Shown here one piece after another: positions 7,814 to 18,857 of a stretch of DNA of 32,853 bases; position 1 is the stretch's first letter, and the number at the start of each line of letters is the position of its first letter. Source of the stretch: Actinomycetes bacterium. GTDB lineage: Bacteria; Actinomycetota; Actinomycetes; Propionibacteriales; Nocardioidaceae. The stretch spans positions 1 through 32,853 of the forward strand of contig JAKPAQ010000263.1 of assembly GCA_029779385.1 (NCBI GenBank), written 5' to 3'. The translations under genes were made by a program, and so were the position numbers. The notes beneath the pieces are model-generated. The model did no database searches. It worked only from the letters and a program-made list of their open reading frames with translations, and had not been told where the DNA came from.

Positions 7814-8155
7814 ATGGCAAAGCGCCGCGTTGTCGCTCTCTCAGCGACCCGAGAGGCACTGGGCGTTCTCGGCACCCAGATCCGCGCTGCCCGCCATGAG
7901 CGCGGGTGGACTGCCGCTGAGCTTGCCGAACGTATCGGCGTCTCGCAATCGACTGTCTTGGCTATCGAAAACGGTGCGCCCGGTACGGCCATCGCGAATG
8001 TGTTCAACGCTGCCGTCATGGCTGGGGTGCCCCTGTTTGGCACTGAGGATCGAGCTGAACTCGCACGCATGCGGCGTGCCGGAGAGGAACGTCTCGCGCT
8101 TCTAAACTCGCGCGTCTACCACCCACGAAAGGAGACTCCCGATGACCGATTCTGA
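7814..8155 (+). CDS. hipB: XRE-family antitoxin/repressor, HipB-like
   Basis: This 113-residue protein has one helix-turn-helix domain (about residues 18-72: LGTQIRAARHERGWTAAELA, then ERIGVSQSTVLAIENGAPGT). The C-terminal 40 residues are charged (TEDRAELARMRRAGEERLAL). The start at 7814 follows a strong AAGGAG (7802-7807); the open frame extends upstream to 7697 but that part has no XRE similarity. Its last 14 bases overlap the start of the hipA-like gene. By family knowledge, HipB dimers bind the operator and the HipA kinase, neutralising it. I could not identify a clear TATCC-type operator upstream. Confidence 0.85.
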   Translation: MAKRRVVALSATREALGVLGTQIRAARHERGWTAAELAERIGVSQSTVLAIENGAPGTAIANVFNAAVMAGVPLFGTEDRAELARMRRAGEERLALLNSRVYHPRKETPDDRF

Positions 8156-9392
8156 GCGGGTTTTCGTCTGGACGTGGCTTCCCGGACAGGTGGAACCGGT
8201 AGTTGCTGGCGCATTAGAACGACGTGGTGACCGGCAAGTGTTTTTCTACGCCCAGTCCTATCGAAGCCGACCTGACGCCATCGATCTGTACACGCCGGAG
8301 TTGCCGCTGCGCGCAGGTTTCATCGAGCCGAAGGGTTCATTGACTCTTGCTGGGTGCCTCAAGGATGGCACTCCGGACTCGTGGGGGCGCCGGGTTATCG
8401 AGGCTCGCCGCGGGACTGGCGAAAGCGATCTCCTCGAAGAGGAGTACATGCTGCTTTCGGGTAGCAACAGGTTCGGCGCCATCGACTTCCAGAGCTCTCC
8501 TACCGAGTATGTCTCTCGCGCAGAAACCGCATCGCTGGATGAACTGCACGAGGCGGCTGCCCGTCTCGAGAGCGGGCAGCCTTTGAGCCCGGTGATGCAA
8601 GAGGCACTACTGCGCGGGACTTCGATCGGCGGTGCGCGCCCGAAGGTTCTCGTGGAGGACGGGCAAGGAGTTCAGTGGATCGCGAAGTTGTCCTCCGCGA
8701 CTGACCGTGTTTTCCATGTGGTCAACGCGGAAGGGGCAGCGATGGAATTGGCCCGGCGTGCCGGCTTGCGGGTTCCAGAGACAGTTGTCACCGAGTCACT
8801 CGGTAGGGACGTCCTTCTTGTCCGACGTTTCGACCGCGAACCCGACGGGTGCCGCCATCACGTGGTCTCTGCCCTGACTATGTCTGGCGAGGACGAGATG
8901 GGTGCGCGCTATGTCACCTACCCTTCAGTTCTTGAAGTGCTTCGGCGTTACACAGCGCCAGGTGACACCGGTGTCGGGCGAGAGTTGTTCGAGCGGATCG
9001 CGTTCAACATCGCGATAAGCAACTCAGGTGACCACGCTCGAAACCATGCTGCCTTGTGGGACGGGAAGCACCTGACGCTCTCGCCGGCCTACGACCTTGC
9101 GCCCGGGCTGCGTTCGGGAGATTCATCGGAGCAGGCCATGTGGTTTGACGCGAAAGGCACACACCGGCGAAGCAACTTCGCAGAACTGGTTTCATTCGCG
9201 CATGAGTACGACCTCACGGTCGTGGAGGCGCGCGACGTGATCGACGGCCTCGTGGAGTCCATCCATGAGAATTGGGACGAATCCGTTGAGGTTTCCAGAC
9301 TCAGCGATGTGGACGCCAAACACTTGTGGCACCGGCAGATTCTTCCCGCCTCAGCGTTCTATGACTACGGCCCAAGGCCGTATTCGGGTTAG
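8142..9392 (+). CDS. hipA: HipA-family Ser/Thr kinase toxin with an altered catalytic loop
   Basis: This 416-residue protein has the HipA N-terminal subdomain (about 1-125), a Gly-rich loop with the family Ser (GTSIGGARPK, 159-168), an ATP-binding Lys in WIAKLSS (K182), and the C-terminal lobe. E. coli HipA has catalytic D309 and N314 in TDGHAKN; the aligned segment here is SGDHARN (295-301), so the D309 position is Gly296 and an Asp sits one residue later (D297). N301 and the metal-binding Asp of SPAYDLAP (D318) are kept. Many homologues have DD at these positions, so loss of only the first Asp could still leave activity or could make a dead kinase. Translation is coupled to hipB by the 14-bp overlap. 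Confidence 0.88.
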   Translation: MTDSERVFVWTWLPGQVEPVVAGALERRGDRQVFFYAQSYRSRPDAIDLYTPELPLRAGFIEPKGSLTLAGCLKDGTPDSWGRRVIEARRGTGESDLLEEEYMLLSGSNRFGAIDFQSSPTEYVSRAETASLDELHEAAARLESGQPLSPVMQEALLRGTSIGGARPKVLVEDGQGVQWIAKLSSATDRVFHVVNAEGAAMELARRAGLRVPETVVTESLGRDVLLVRRFDREPDGCRHHVVSALTMSGEDEMGARYVTYPSVLEVLRRYTAPGDTGVGRELFERIAFNIAISNSGDHARNHAALWDGKHLTLSPAYDLAPGLRSGDSSEQAMWFDAKGTHRRSNFAELVSFAHEYDLTVVEARDVIDGLVESIHENWDESVEVSRLSDVDAKHLWHRQILPASAFYDYGPRPYSG

Positions 9393-9447
9393 TTCCCATC
9401 GGCGTCAGACTTGAACCCTGCGACGAGGCAGCGAATTCCTGAATACC

Positions 9448-9475
9448 GTTGCATATGCACACAGTTGCATATAAT
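9448..9475 (+). promoter_or_regulatory. padR promoter with overlapping operator repeats
   Basis: A perfect TATAAT (9470-9475) lies 8 nt before the padR ATG, so the transcript should be leaderless. TTGCAT at 9449 (15-bp spacer) or CGTTGC at 9447 (17-bp spacer) may serve as -35. Two copies of GTTGCATAT (9448-9456 and 9464-9472) repeat with a 16-bp period, and the first is part of the palindrome TGCATATGCA (9450-9459). The repeats cover both core elements, as expected for PadR autorepression. Confidence 0.6.
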
Positions 9476-9483
9476 CTCGGTGC

Positions 9484-10023
9484 ATGGCCTTGGAGCACGC
9501 GATTTTGGTTTCGCTGAGCGAACGTGCAGCCAGCGGCTATGACCTAGCGCGCCGGTTCGACGCGTCGATCGGCTTCTTTTGGCCGGCAAGCCACCAACAG
9601 ATTTATCGAGTGCTTTCACGGATGCAAGACTCCGGCTGGATTTCAAGCACCGTCCAAACTCAGGACGGTCGCCCCGACAAGAAGACCTACGCGATCACCG
9701 CTGCCGGCAGCACCGAACTGGATCGGTGGGCCGCAGAGCCGAGCAACCGCGAGGCCCTGCGCAGCGACTTTGCGGTCAAACTCCGTGGCTTTCGCGACTC
9801 GGAAAGCATCTTGATTGACACGCGCAACCGAAAAGCCGACCACGAACAACGGCTCAAGGAGTACGAAGAAAGCCAAGCGAAGTTCTACCCGGACCCGGCC
9901 AAACTCACCGGCACCGACCTAGGCGCTTGGCTGGCGCTACGCGGCGGAATCCACTCAGAACTTCAAGGCATCGCCTGGTGCGAGGAGATCCTCAAGCACC
10001 TCGAAGGGCGCGAATCCCGATGA
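9484..10023 (+). CDS. PadR-family transcriptional repressor (Vir/AphA-like length)
   Basis: The protein has 179 residues. The N-terminal winged helix spans about 1-85, with LEHAILVSLSERAASGYDLA at the start and the recognition/wing part SHQQIYRVLSRMQDSGWI then DGRPDKKTYAITAAGSTEL. This is the PF03551 pattern. The C-terminal part (about 95-175) is the helical dimerisation domain of the larger PadR subgroup. PadR proteins commonly sense phenolic or drug-like ligands and repress a neighbouring gene plus themselves. The operator-like repeats at 9448-9472 support autoregulation. The 3' end overlaps the convergent small membrane gene by 32 bp. Confidence 0.92.
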   Translation: MALEHAILVSLSERAASGYDLARRFDASIGFFWPASHQQIYRVLSRMQDSGWISSTVQTQDGRPDKKTYAITAAGSTELDRWAAEPSNREALRSDFAVKLRGFRDSESILIDTRNRKADHEQRLKEYEESQAKFYPDPAKLTGTDLGAWLALRGGIHSELQGIAWCEEILKHLEGRESR

Positions 10024-10222
10024 CCAACACGATCGTGCCGAACGTCAACGCCGTGACGATCAAGACCAGGTGCACCCAGAAGAACGAAGTGGGCGCCTGC
10101 CACTTCACTGCCTCGGCCCACGCCCGGTCGTCGTCGACGATCGCTTTGAAGAACCGCGGCCAAATGACGATGTTGAACACTCCGGCGGCGATCAATAGCC
10201 AAGCCGCAAACTTTCCAATCAC
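9992..10222 (-). CDS. SCO4848-family small membrane protein
   Basis: This 76-residue protein has two transmembrane helices (about 4-22 and 48-70) joined by a hydrophilic loop (KAIVDDDRAWAEAVKWQAP). The pattern with TSFFWVHLVLIVTALTFGTIVLVIG, following a first helix ending in VIWPRFFK, matches the actinobacterial SCO4848 family; its function is not known. The start is GTG at 10222, since no in-frame ATG is near. Its 3' end overlaps the convergent padR gene by 32 bp, so dense transcription through both would collide. Confidence 0.75.
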   Translation of the reverse strand: MIGKFAAWLLIAAGVFNIVIWPRFFKAIVDDDRAWAEAVKWQAPTSFFWVHLVLIVTALTFGTIVLVIGIRALRGA

Positions 10223-10255
10223 CTACGCATTCTCGCAGCCGAAAGGAATCGACCA

Positions 10256-12678
<2,423 letters not shown>

Positions 12679-12709
12679 GCTAACTCGCCAGGCGTGATAG
12701 ACCAGCAAC

Positions 12710-13234
12710 ATGGCCAAACGGGTGGTGCTGTTGCGCGCAGTCAATGTCGGCGGCGCGAAGTTGCCGATGGCTCAACTTCGCGAGATCGCCGAGAACCTCG
12801 GCGCCAGCAACGTCTCGACCTATATCGCCTCTGGCAACCTGCTTTGCGACGTCGGCGAACCGGACGCGTTCGACCGCGCGCTCGAGCAGGCGATCGAGGA
12901 CGAGTTCGGTTTCTTCCGCGAAGTCATCAGCAGGTCGCCAGCCGAGCTAGCCGAAGCGTTGACGGCGCACCCGTTCGTCATCGAAACCGAGCCGAAGTTT
13001 CACTACGTCTACTTCCTGTTGGGCGAACCAACGCCCGCCCAAGAAGACGCCCTGTTGGCTCGGGGCCTGCCCGAAAAACTCGCGGTGATCGGCCGCGACC
13101 TGCACATCGCCTACCCCGATGGGGTCGCCTGCTCGAAACTCACCCCGGCGATGATCGCCAAGACGCTAGGCAGTCACGGAACAGGCAGAAACCTCAACAC
13201 GGTGGCAAAACTCATCGAACTGGCCCGCGACTGA
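12710..13234 (+). CDS. DUF1697 family protein
   Basis: This 174-residue protein begins MAKRVVLLRAVNVGGAKLPM, followed by AQLREIAENLGASNVSTYIA and SGNLLCDVGE, the signature of the DUF1697 family. The C-terminal half contains YPDGVACSKLTPAMIAKTLG, also conserved, ending in RNLNTVAKLIEL. The family is widespread and single-domain, with no established function. It sits 31 bp after fadH on the same strand and is convergent with serA. A GATAGA-like element lies just before the start but fits a -10 poorly, so it may simply be read with fadH. Confidence 0.88.
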   Translation: MAKRVVLLRAVNVGGAKLPMAQLREIAENLGASNVSTYIASGNLLCDVGEPDAFDRALEQAIEDEFGFFREVISRSPAELAEALTAHPFVIETEPKFHYVYFLLGEPTPAQEDALLARGLPEKLAVIGRDLHIAYPDGVACSKLTPAMIAKTLGSHGTGRNLNTVAKLIELARD

Positions 13235-13255
13235 TTACGGCCTCGGCCTAGCTCG

Positions 13256-13267
13256 GCTCAGCTGAGC
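13256..13267. repeat. 12-bp palindrome at the serA 3' end
   Basis: GCTCAGCTGAGC is a perfect palindrome that covers the serA stop codon, just after the convergent DUF1697 gene. It could form the stem of a short terminator for either gene, but there is no T tract. Confidence 0.2.
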
Positions 13268-14535
13268 TGGCGAAGGCGAACGGTCTCGGGCAAGGCCGCG
13301 AGTTCGTTGAGGACTTCGGCGCCAACCTCGGCCGAAATATCAGTGACCACATAGCCAAGTTCACCCTTGGTGGCCAACTGCTGACCTTCGATGTTCACGC
13401 CGTGATCACCCAAGATCGTGTTGATCCGCGCCAAGACTCCTGGCGCGTTCGCGTGCACATGCGCCAACCGGTGACGTTCGGGGTCCGAAGGCAACGCCAA
13501 CTCTGGGAAAGTGACCGAAAGTGAGGTCGTGCCCGCTTTGGCGTAAGCGCGAAGTTTCGACGCGACGAAGCGGCCAATGTCCTGCTGGGCTTCCTCGGTC
13601 GAACCGCCGACGTGCGGGGTCAAAATGACGTTGGGGATGCCGCGCAGGTCCGACTCGAACGGGTCCCCTTGCGCCTTAGGCTCAACCGGGAAAACGTCCA
13701 AAGCCGCACCCGCAATGTGGCCGGACTTGAGGTGACGGCTCAACGCCTCGGTGTCCACGGCGATGCCGCGCGACAAGTTCATGAACAGCGCACGCGGCTT
13801 CATCGCCCGCATCTGATGGTCACCGAACAGACCAGCGTTGCCCGGGCGACCATCGACGTGCAGCGAGACGACGTCAGCGTCAGCCAACAACTCTTCGAGA
13901 GTCGCGCACTTGCGGGCGTTGCCCAGTGCCAACTTGTCGTCGATGTCGTAGAAGATCACCGACAGGCCCAAGGCTTCGGCGATCACCGAAAGTTGGCTGC
14001 CGATGTTGCCGTAGCCGACGATGCCGAGCGTGCGGCCACGAACTTCGTGGCTACCTGCGGCCGACTTGTTCCAGACGCCGTCGTGCATGGCGGTGGACTT
14101 TTCGTGCAGGCGCCGGGCGAGCGAGATGATCTCGGCAATCGCCAGTTCAACCACGCTGCGAGTGTTGGAGTAGGGGGCGTTGAAAACGGCGACACCGTAA
14201 GCGTTCGTGGCGGCCAAGTCAATCTGGTTGGTGCCGATGCAGAACGCACCAATCGCCAATAGATCCGGGGCGTTGGCAAGAACCCGTTCGGTGACGTAGG
14301 TCGTCGAGCGTATGCCGAGGAGGTGAACCCCTTGGATCGCTTCGATCAGTTCGTCTTCGCTAAGGGCCGCGCTGCGAGTCTCTACTTGGTAGCCCTTATG
14401 GCGAAGGAAGTCGGCGCCGTCGGCATGGATGTTCTCCAGCAGCAGTACCTTGACGTCCTCGTCAGCGATTCGTGAAAGCGGAATGTGGACCCCGTGGTCC
14501 ACCTGAGTGTTTCCTGGCATGGTCATCATCGTCAT
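13258..14535 (-). CDS. serA: D-3-phosphoglycerate dehydrogenase with C-terminal ACT domain
   Basis: This enzyme makes 3-phosphohydroxypyruvate, the first step of serine synthesis. The 425-residue protein is the short E. coli-like type (410 residues) with no large intervening domain. Visible motifs: catalytic-domain start KVLLLENIHADGADFLRHKG, NAD-binding LGIVGYGNIGSQL, the DGRPGNAGLFG and NLSRG segments, and catalytic His in LTPHVGGSTEEA. The ACT domain is residues about 350-425 (HRLAHVHANAPGVLARINTI and so on) and normally binds serine for feedback inhibition. The start ATG at 14535 follows GGAGG (14550-14546) at 10 nt; ATGs at codons 3, 4 and 6 are alternatives. Confidence 0.95.
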   Translation of the reverse strand: MTMMTMPGNTQVDHGVHIPLSRIADEDVKVLLLENIHADGADFLRHKGYQVETRSAALSEDELIEAIQGVHLLGIRSTTYVTERVLANAPDLLAIGAFCIGTNQIDLAATNAYGVAVFNAPYSNTRSVVELAIAEIISLARRLHEKSTAMHDGVWNKSAAGSHEVRGRTLGIVGYGNIGSQLSVIAEALGLSVIFYDIDDKLALGNARKCATLEELLADADVVSLHVDGRPGNAGLFGDHQMRAMKPRALFMNLSRGIAVDTEALSRHLKSGHIAGAALDVFPVEPKAQGDPFESDLRGIPNVILTPHVGGSTEEAQQDIGRFVASKLRAYAKAGTTSLSVTFPELALPSDPERHRLAHVHANAPGVLARINTILGDHGVNIEGQQLATKGELGYVVTDISAEVGAEVLNELAALPETVRLRQLS

Positions 14536-14551
14536 TGTTTAGTGGCCTCCG

Positions 14552-14571
14552 GTCAGCGGAAATGGGCTGAC
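14552..14571 (-). promoter_or_regulatory. Leader hairpin abutting the serA ribosome-binding site
   Basis: GTCAGC (14552-14557) and GCTGAC (14566-14571) form a perfect 6-bp stem with an 8-nt loop in the serA leader, ending one base before the GGAGG. A hairpin there could modulate translation. I see no matching alternative structure, and no riboswitch class fits. Confidence 0.3.
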
Positions 14572-14620
14572 ATGGGGCCCAGGCGAACGGTCCCGAAGTC
14601 TTGCAGTCCAACCGCTCCCT

Positions 14621-14667
14621 GGTGGTAACCACCTCAACGCCAGTCGCGGACGAACTCGACCAGTCTA
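14621..14667 (-). promoter_or_regulatory. serA promoter region with a 13-bp palindrome downstream of the -10 box
   Basis: A minus-strand TAGACT (14667-14662) fits a -10 box and would give a leader near 120 nt. About 30 nt downstream lies GGTGGT-A-ACCACC (14621-14633), a perfect 6-1-6 inverted repeat. Its core TGGT-N-ACCA resembles FadR-type GntR operators, so it may be a roadblock operator; it could also be an mRNA hairpin. The protein that binds is unknown. Confidence 0.3.
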
Positions 14668-14711
14668 ACCGGCTTCGCCTAAGCGCGAGGCCAGGTCCGC
14701 GAGTTGGACAC

Positions 14712-15158
14712 TCAGTGTGTTCCCCACGAGTAGGTCTGCTTCTGCAGTTTGAGATAGCCCAGCATCTCGGTCGAGCCCACGCCGGCGATCGTTCGGATTC
14801 GATCGGACATGAGTTCGATCAGGTGATCGTCGTCCTTTGCTACGAACTCGGCGATGATGTCGTACCGGCCGGCGGTGATCACCACATAGGAAAGTTCGTC
14901 AATTTCGGCCAGTTCGCGGGCGACCTCGCGCACGTCTCCGGTCACGTTGATGCCGAGCATGCCCTCTCGGGCAAATCCGAGTTTGAGTGGATCGGTCACC
15001 GCGACGATCTGCATCACGCCCTCTTCGACCATCTTGAGCACGCGTTGGCGAACCGCCGCCTCAGACAAGCCCACCTTTTGCGCCAAGGTCGCATACGGGG
15101 TGCGGCCGTCGAGTTGCAGCAGTTCGATCAGTTGGCGTGAAATCGCGTCAACCGCCAT
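14712..15158 (-). CDS. Lrp/AsnC-family transcriptional regulator
   Basis: This 148-residue protein has the full Lrp/AsnC layout. The N-terminal HTH is at about 3-60 (DAISRQLIELLQLDGRTPYA, LAQKVGLSEAAVRQRVLKMV). The C-terminal ligand-binding RAM domain is at about 65-140, with YVVITAGRYDIIAEFVAKDD and the GV-containing region RTIAGVGSTEMLGYLKLQKQ. The ATG at 15158 is preceded by GAGG 8 nt upstream, inside the 3' end of the thioesterase gene, so the two are one operon. Such regulators sense amino acids; the adjacent serA makes this a possible regulator of serine or branched amino-acid genes, but that is inference. Confidence 0.92.
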   Translation of the reverse strand: MAVDAISRQLIELLQLDGRTPYATLAQKVGLSEAAVRQRVLKMVEEGVMQIVAVTDPLKLGFAREGMLGINVTGDVREVARELAEIDELSYVVITAGRYDIIAEFVAKDDDHLIELMSDRIRTIAGVGSTEMLGYLKLQKQTYSWGTH

Positions 15159-15161
15159 CGT

Positions 15162-15584
15162 TTACGCCTCGCCTTGAAAACGTGCTAAGGCTTCGGCCGG
15201 GATTTCCTGATCGAGGTTCGCCAGCCGAACCTGGCCTTGCGCGATCAGCTTCTGGTCTTGGTTCACCGAATCAAGGTGCCAAAGTTGCTGAGATCGGCCG
15301 CGGTGGATTGGCGTTGCCGTCGTCGTGATGGTGTCGCCGATCGCGGCCTGGCGCAAGAAGTCGGTGGAGTTGTTCGTGCCGACGACCACGCCTTTGGTGC
15401 CCAACCAGATTTGGCCGGCAATGCTCGCGGTTGATTCATGAACCGCGCAATAGATGCCCCCGTGTGGGATGCCGAAAGGTTGCAGGTGGTTTTCGGTGAT
15501 GGTGAATTTGACGACGACTCGATCGGCATCGAGTTCAACATGTTCAACACCGAGTAGCCCGTCAAGGCCAGGCAGAGTGGTCAT
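15162..15584 (-). CDS. Hotdog-fold thioesterase, PaaI/4HBT family
   Basis: This 140-residue protein contains the hotdog motif HLQPFGIPHGGIYCAVHESTAS, where HGG and the nearby Glu/Ser/Ala helix are characteristic of PaaI-type acyl-CoA thioesterases. The later strands VVVGTNNSTDFLRQAAIGD and AQGQVRLANLD complete the fold. It would hydrolyse an aromatic or acyl-CoA; the substrate is not readable. The start ATG (15584) has TAGAGT (15596-15591) 6 nt upstream and no Shine-Dalgarno, so it is probably leaderless. The lrp-like gene follows 3 bp after its stop. It is divergent from csoR. Confidence 0.9.
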   Translation of the reverse strand: MTTLPGLDGLLGVEHVELDADRVVVKFTITENHLQPFGIPHGGIYCAVHESTASIAGQIWLGTKGVVVGTNNSTDFLRQAAIGDTITTTATPIHRGRSQQLWHLDSVNQDQKLIAQGQVRLANLDQEIPAEALARFQGEA

Positions 15585-15590
15585 CTGTGA

Positions 15591-15596
15591 ACTCTA
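15591..15596 (-). promoter_or_regulatory. Candidate -10 box of the thioesterase-lrp operon
   Basis: TAGAGT on the minus strand lies 6 nt before the ATG at 15584. No good -35 is visible 17 bp upstream. The same hexamer at the same spacing precedes the gene at 24033, which supports its role. Confidence 0.35.
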
Positions 15597-15618
15597 TCTA
15601 GATGTGACGGCCGCCACC

Positions 15619-15647
15619 TTGGATTTGATACCCATGGGGGGTATGCT
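15619..15647 (+). promoter_or_regulatory. csoR-copZ-copA promoter with CsoR operator between -35 and -10
   Basis: TTGGAT (15619-15624) and TATGCT (15642-15647) are separated by exactly 17 bp. Inside that spacer, ATACCC-ATGGG-GGGTAT (15628-15644) is a G-tract inverted repeat of the kind recognised by CsoR repressors. Apo-CsoR bound there would exclude RNA polymerase, and Cu(I) would release it. Transcription would start near 15654, upstream of the AAGGAG that serves csoR. Confidence 0.7.
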
Positions 15648-15675
15648 GATTTCGATCAATGAAGGAGTCGAAGAC

Positions 15676-15963
15676 ATGGCCCACCCCGGTTACGAGAGCG
15701 ACAAGGCAGCAGTACTCAAACGCCTCGCCCGGATCGAAGGCCAAGTTCGCGGAATCACCCGAATGGTCGAATCCGACACCTACTGCATCGACGTGCTAAC
15801 TCAAATCAGCGCCTCCACCAAAGCCCTAGAGGCCGTCGCGCTGAAACTGCTCCACGAGCATCTGGCCCACTGCGTGGCCGACGCCGCCGCCAAAGGCGGA
15901 CCCGAAGCCGAACTAAAAATCAAAGAAGCATCTGACGCGATCGCGCGTCTAGTCAGGAGTTGA
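15676..15963 (+). CDS. csoR: Copper-sensing transcriptional repressor CsoR
   Basis: The protein has 95 residues from the ATG at 15676, which follows AAGGAG (15662-15667) at 8 nt. Upstream in-frame ATGs lie inside or next to the operator and would precede the transcription start, so I reject them. The all-helical DUF156/CsoR domain is clear: VLKRLARIEGQVRGITRMVE. The Cu(I) ligands Cys37, His62 and Cys66 keep the x24 and x3 spacing of M. tuberculosis C36, H61 and C65, which separates it from RcnR- and FrmR-type relatives. It is the first gene of the copper operon and probably autoregulates through the operator at 15628-15644. Confidence 0.95.
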   Translation: MAHPGYESDKAAVLKRLARIEGQVRGITRMVESDTYCIDVLTQISASTKALEAVALKLLHEHLAHCVADAAAKGGPEAELKIKEASDAIARLVRS

Positions 15964-15964
15964 A

Positions 15965-16188
15965 ATGAACACCCAAACCTGGACCGTCAACGGAATGACC
16001 TGCGGACACTGCGTCGGCGCGGTAACCGAAGAGGTCCAAGCAATCAGCGGCGTTGAAAAGGTCGAAGTTGACCTCGCCTCCGGATCGCTGACCGTCACCA
16101 GCGCTGCCCCACTAGCCGAAGCAGATGTGGCCGCCGCGGTCGACGAGGCTGGTTACGCGCTGGCCGGGCCAAACGACCTGCCGTTGGT

Positions 16189-16192
<4 letters not shown>
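15965..16192 (+). CDS. copZ: Copper chaperone (CopZ-type heavy-metal-associated domain)
   Basis: This 75-residue protein is a single HMA domain. The Cu(I)-binding loop is GMTCGHC (about residues 10-16), within the ferredoxin-like fold [20 protein letters not shown]. It carries Cu(I) in the cytoplasm and hands it to the P-type ATPase. AGGAG lies 6 nt before the ATG at 15965, one base after the csoR stop codon. The stop overlaps the copA ATG (ATGA), so the two are translationally coupled. Confidence 0.94.
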
Positions 16193-18315
<2,123 letters not shown>

Positions 18316-18330
18316 TCGATTAGATGTGAC

Positions 18331-18367
18331 CGGATCGGCCAAGACGTGCAAGAATCGGCCGAGTCCG
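18331..18367 (+). terminator. Possible hairpin after copA
   Basis: CGGATCGGCC (18331-18340) pairs with GGCCGAGTCCG (18357-18367) except for one bulged base, with a 16-nt loop, shortly after the copA stop. It lacks a T tract, so it could end the copper operon only as a GC-stem terminator. The region also precedes the lipoprotein gene. Confidence 0.3.
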
Positions 18368-18408
18368 CTCAGGCGCCGCCGGGCGCAAACGACCACCCAG
18401 GGGTAAAA

Positions 18409-18822
18409 ATGACTATTCGCACCGCAACTATCGCCATCGCGGCAATTGCCCTTTCAACCGGCCTCAGCGGATGCGGTGGCGGTCAGTCAGTCGCCGAAGC
18501 ATGCAAAGTCGCGGAGAAAGAAGTGAAGGCGGCCACTGCGGATCTAGGCACGGTCGATCCGACAGATCAGACCGCTGCCGCAGAAAACCTTGACTCAATG
18601 GCAAAGGCCCTCGAAGACACCCAAGCCAAAATCGACAACCAGGAAGTAAAGGACGCGCTCGGCGACCTCGCGGCCGAATTCAAAAAGCTGAAGCCGATCT
18701 TGCTTAAGGTTCAGTCCGCCGGCACCGATCCTGAAAAGCTCCAGGCCGTTTCGGGAGAAATGTCGAAGATCTCCAAGAGCATCCAAGAAAAGGGCGAGAC
18801 GATCGACCAACTCTGTAACTGA
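18409..18822 (+). CDS. Small lipoprotein with helical mature part
   Basis: This 137-residue protein begins with a signal peptide (MTIRTATIAIAAIALSTGLS) and the lipobox LSGC followed by GGGQSVAEACK. The rest is rich in Lys, Glu, Asp, Ala and Leu and looks helical or coiled, with a C-terminal Cys (DQLCN). Two Cys in the mature part, besides the lipidated one, might form a disulphide. I do not recognise the family. The start ATG at 18409 follows AGGGG; an upstream in-frame start at 18346 lacks a signal peptide. It heads three same-strand genes with the YbaY-like protein and an ABC exporter. Confidence 0.75.
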   Translation: MTIRTATIAIAAIALSTGLSGCGGGQSVAEACKVAEKEVKAATADLGTVDPTDQTAAAENLDSMAKALEDTQAKIDNQEVKDALGDLAAEFKKLKPILLKVQSAGTDPEKLQAVSGEMSKISKSIQEKGETIDQLCN

Positions 18823-18845
18823 TCGCCGCGGCTCAGGTTCGGGGC

Positions 18846-18851
18846 TACGCT
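18846..18851 (+). promoter_or_regulatory. Candidate -10 box of the YbaY-like gene
   Basis: TACGCT lies 6 nt before the ATG at 18858, with GACGCC between them. The gene at 998 has TACGCT at the same distance with GAGGCC, so the arrangement TACGCTGANGCCATG occurs twice. No Shine-Dalgarno stands at the normal place, so the transcript is probably leaderless. Confidence 0.4.
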
Positions 18852-18857
18852 GACGCC

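Noticed and set aside
14536..14711. T-box riboswitch in the serA leader (GGTGGTTACCACC resembles part of a T-box antiterminator)
   Set aside because: The predicted leader is only about 120 nt, with no Stem I specifier loop, no NGGTGGNACCGCG core and no competing terminator. The palindrome is better explained as an operator.
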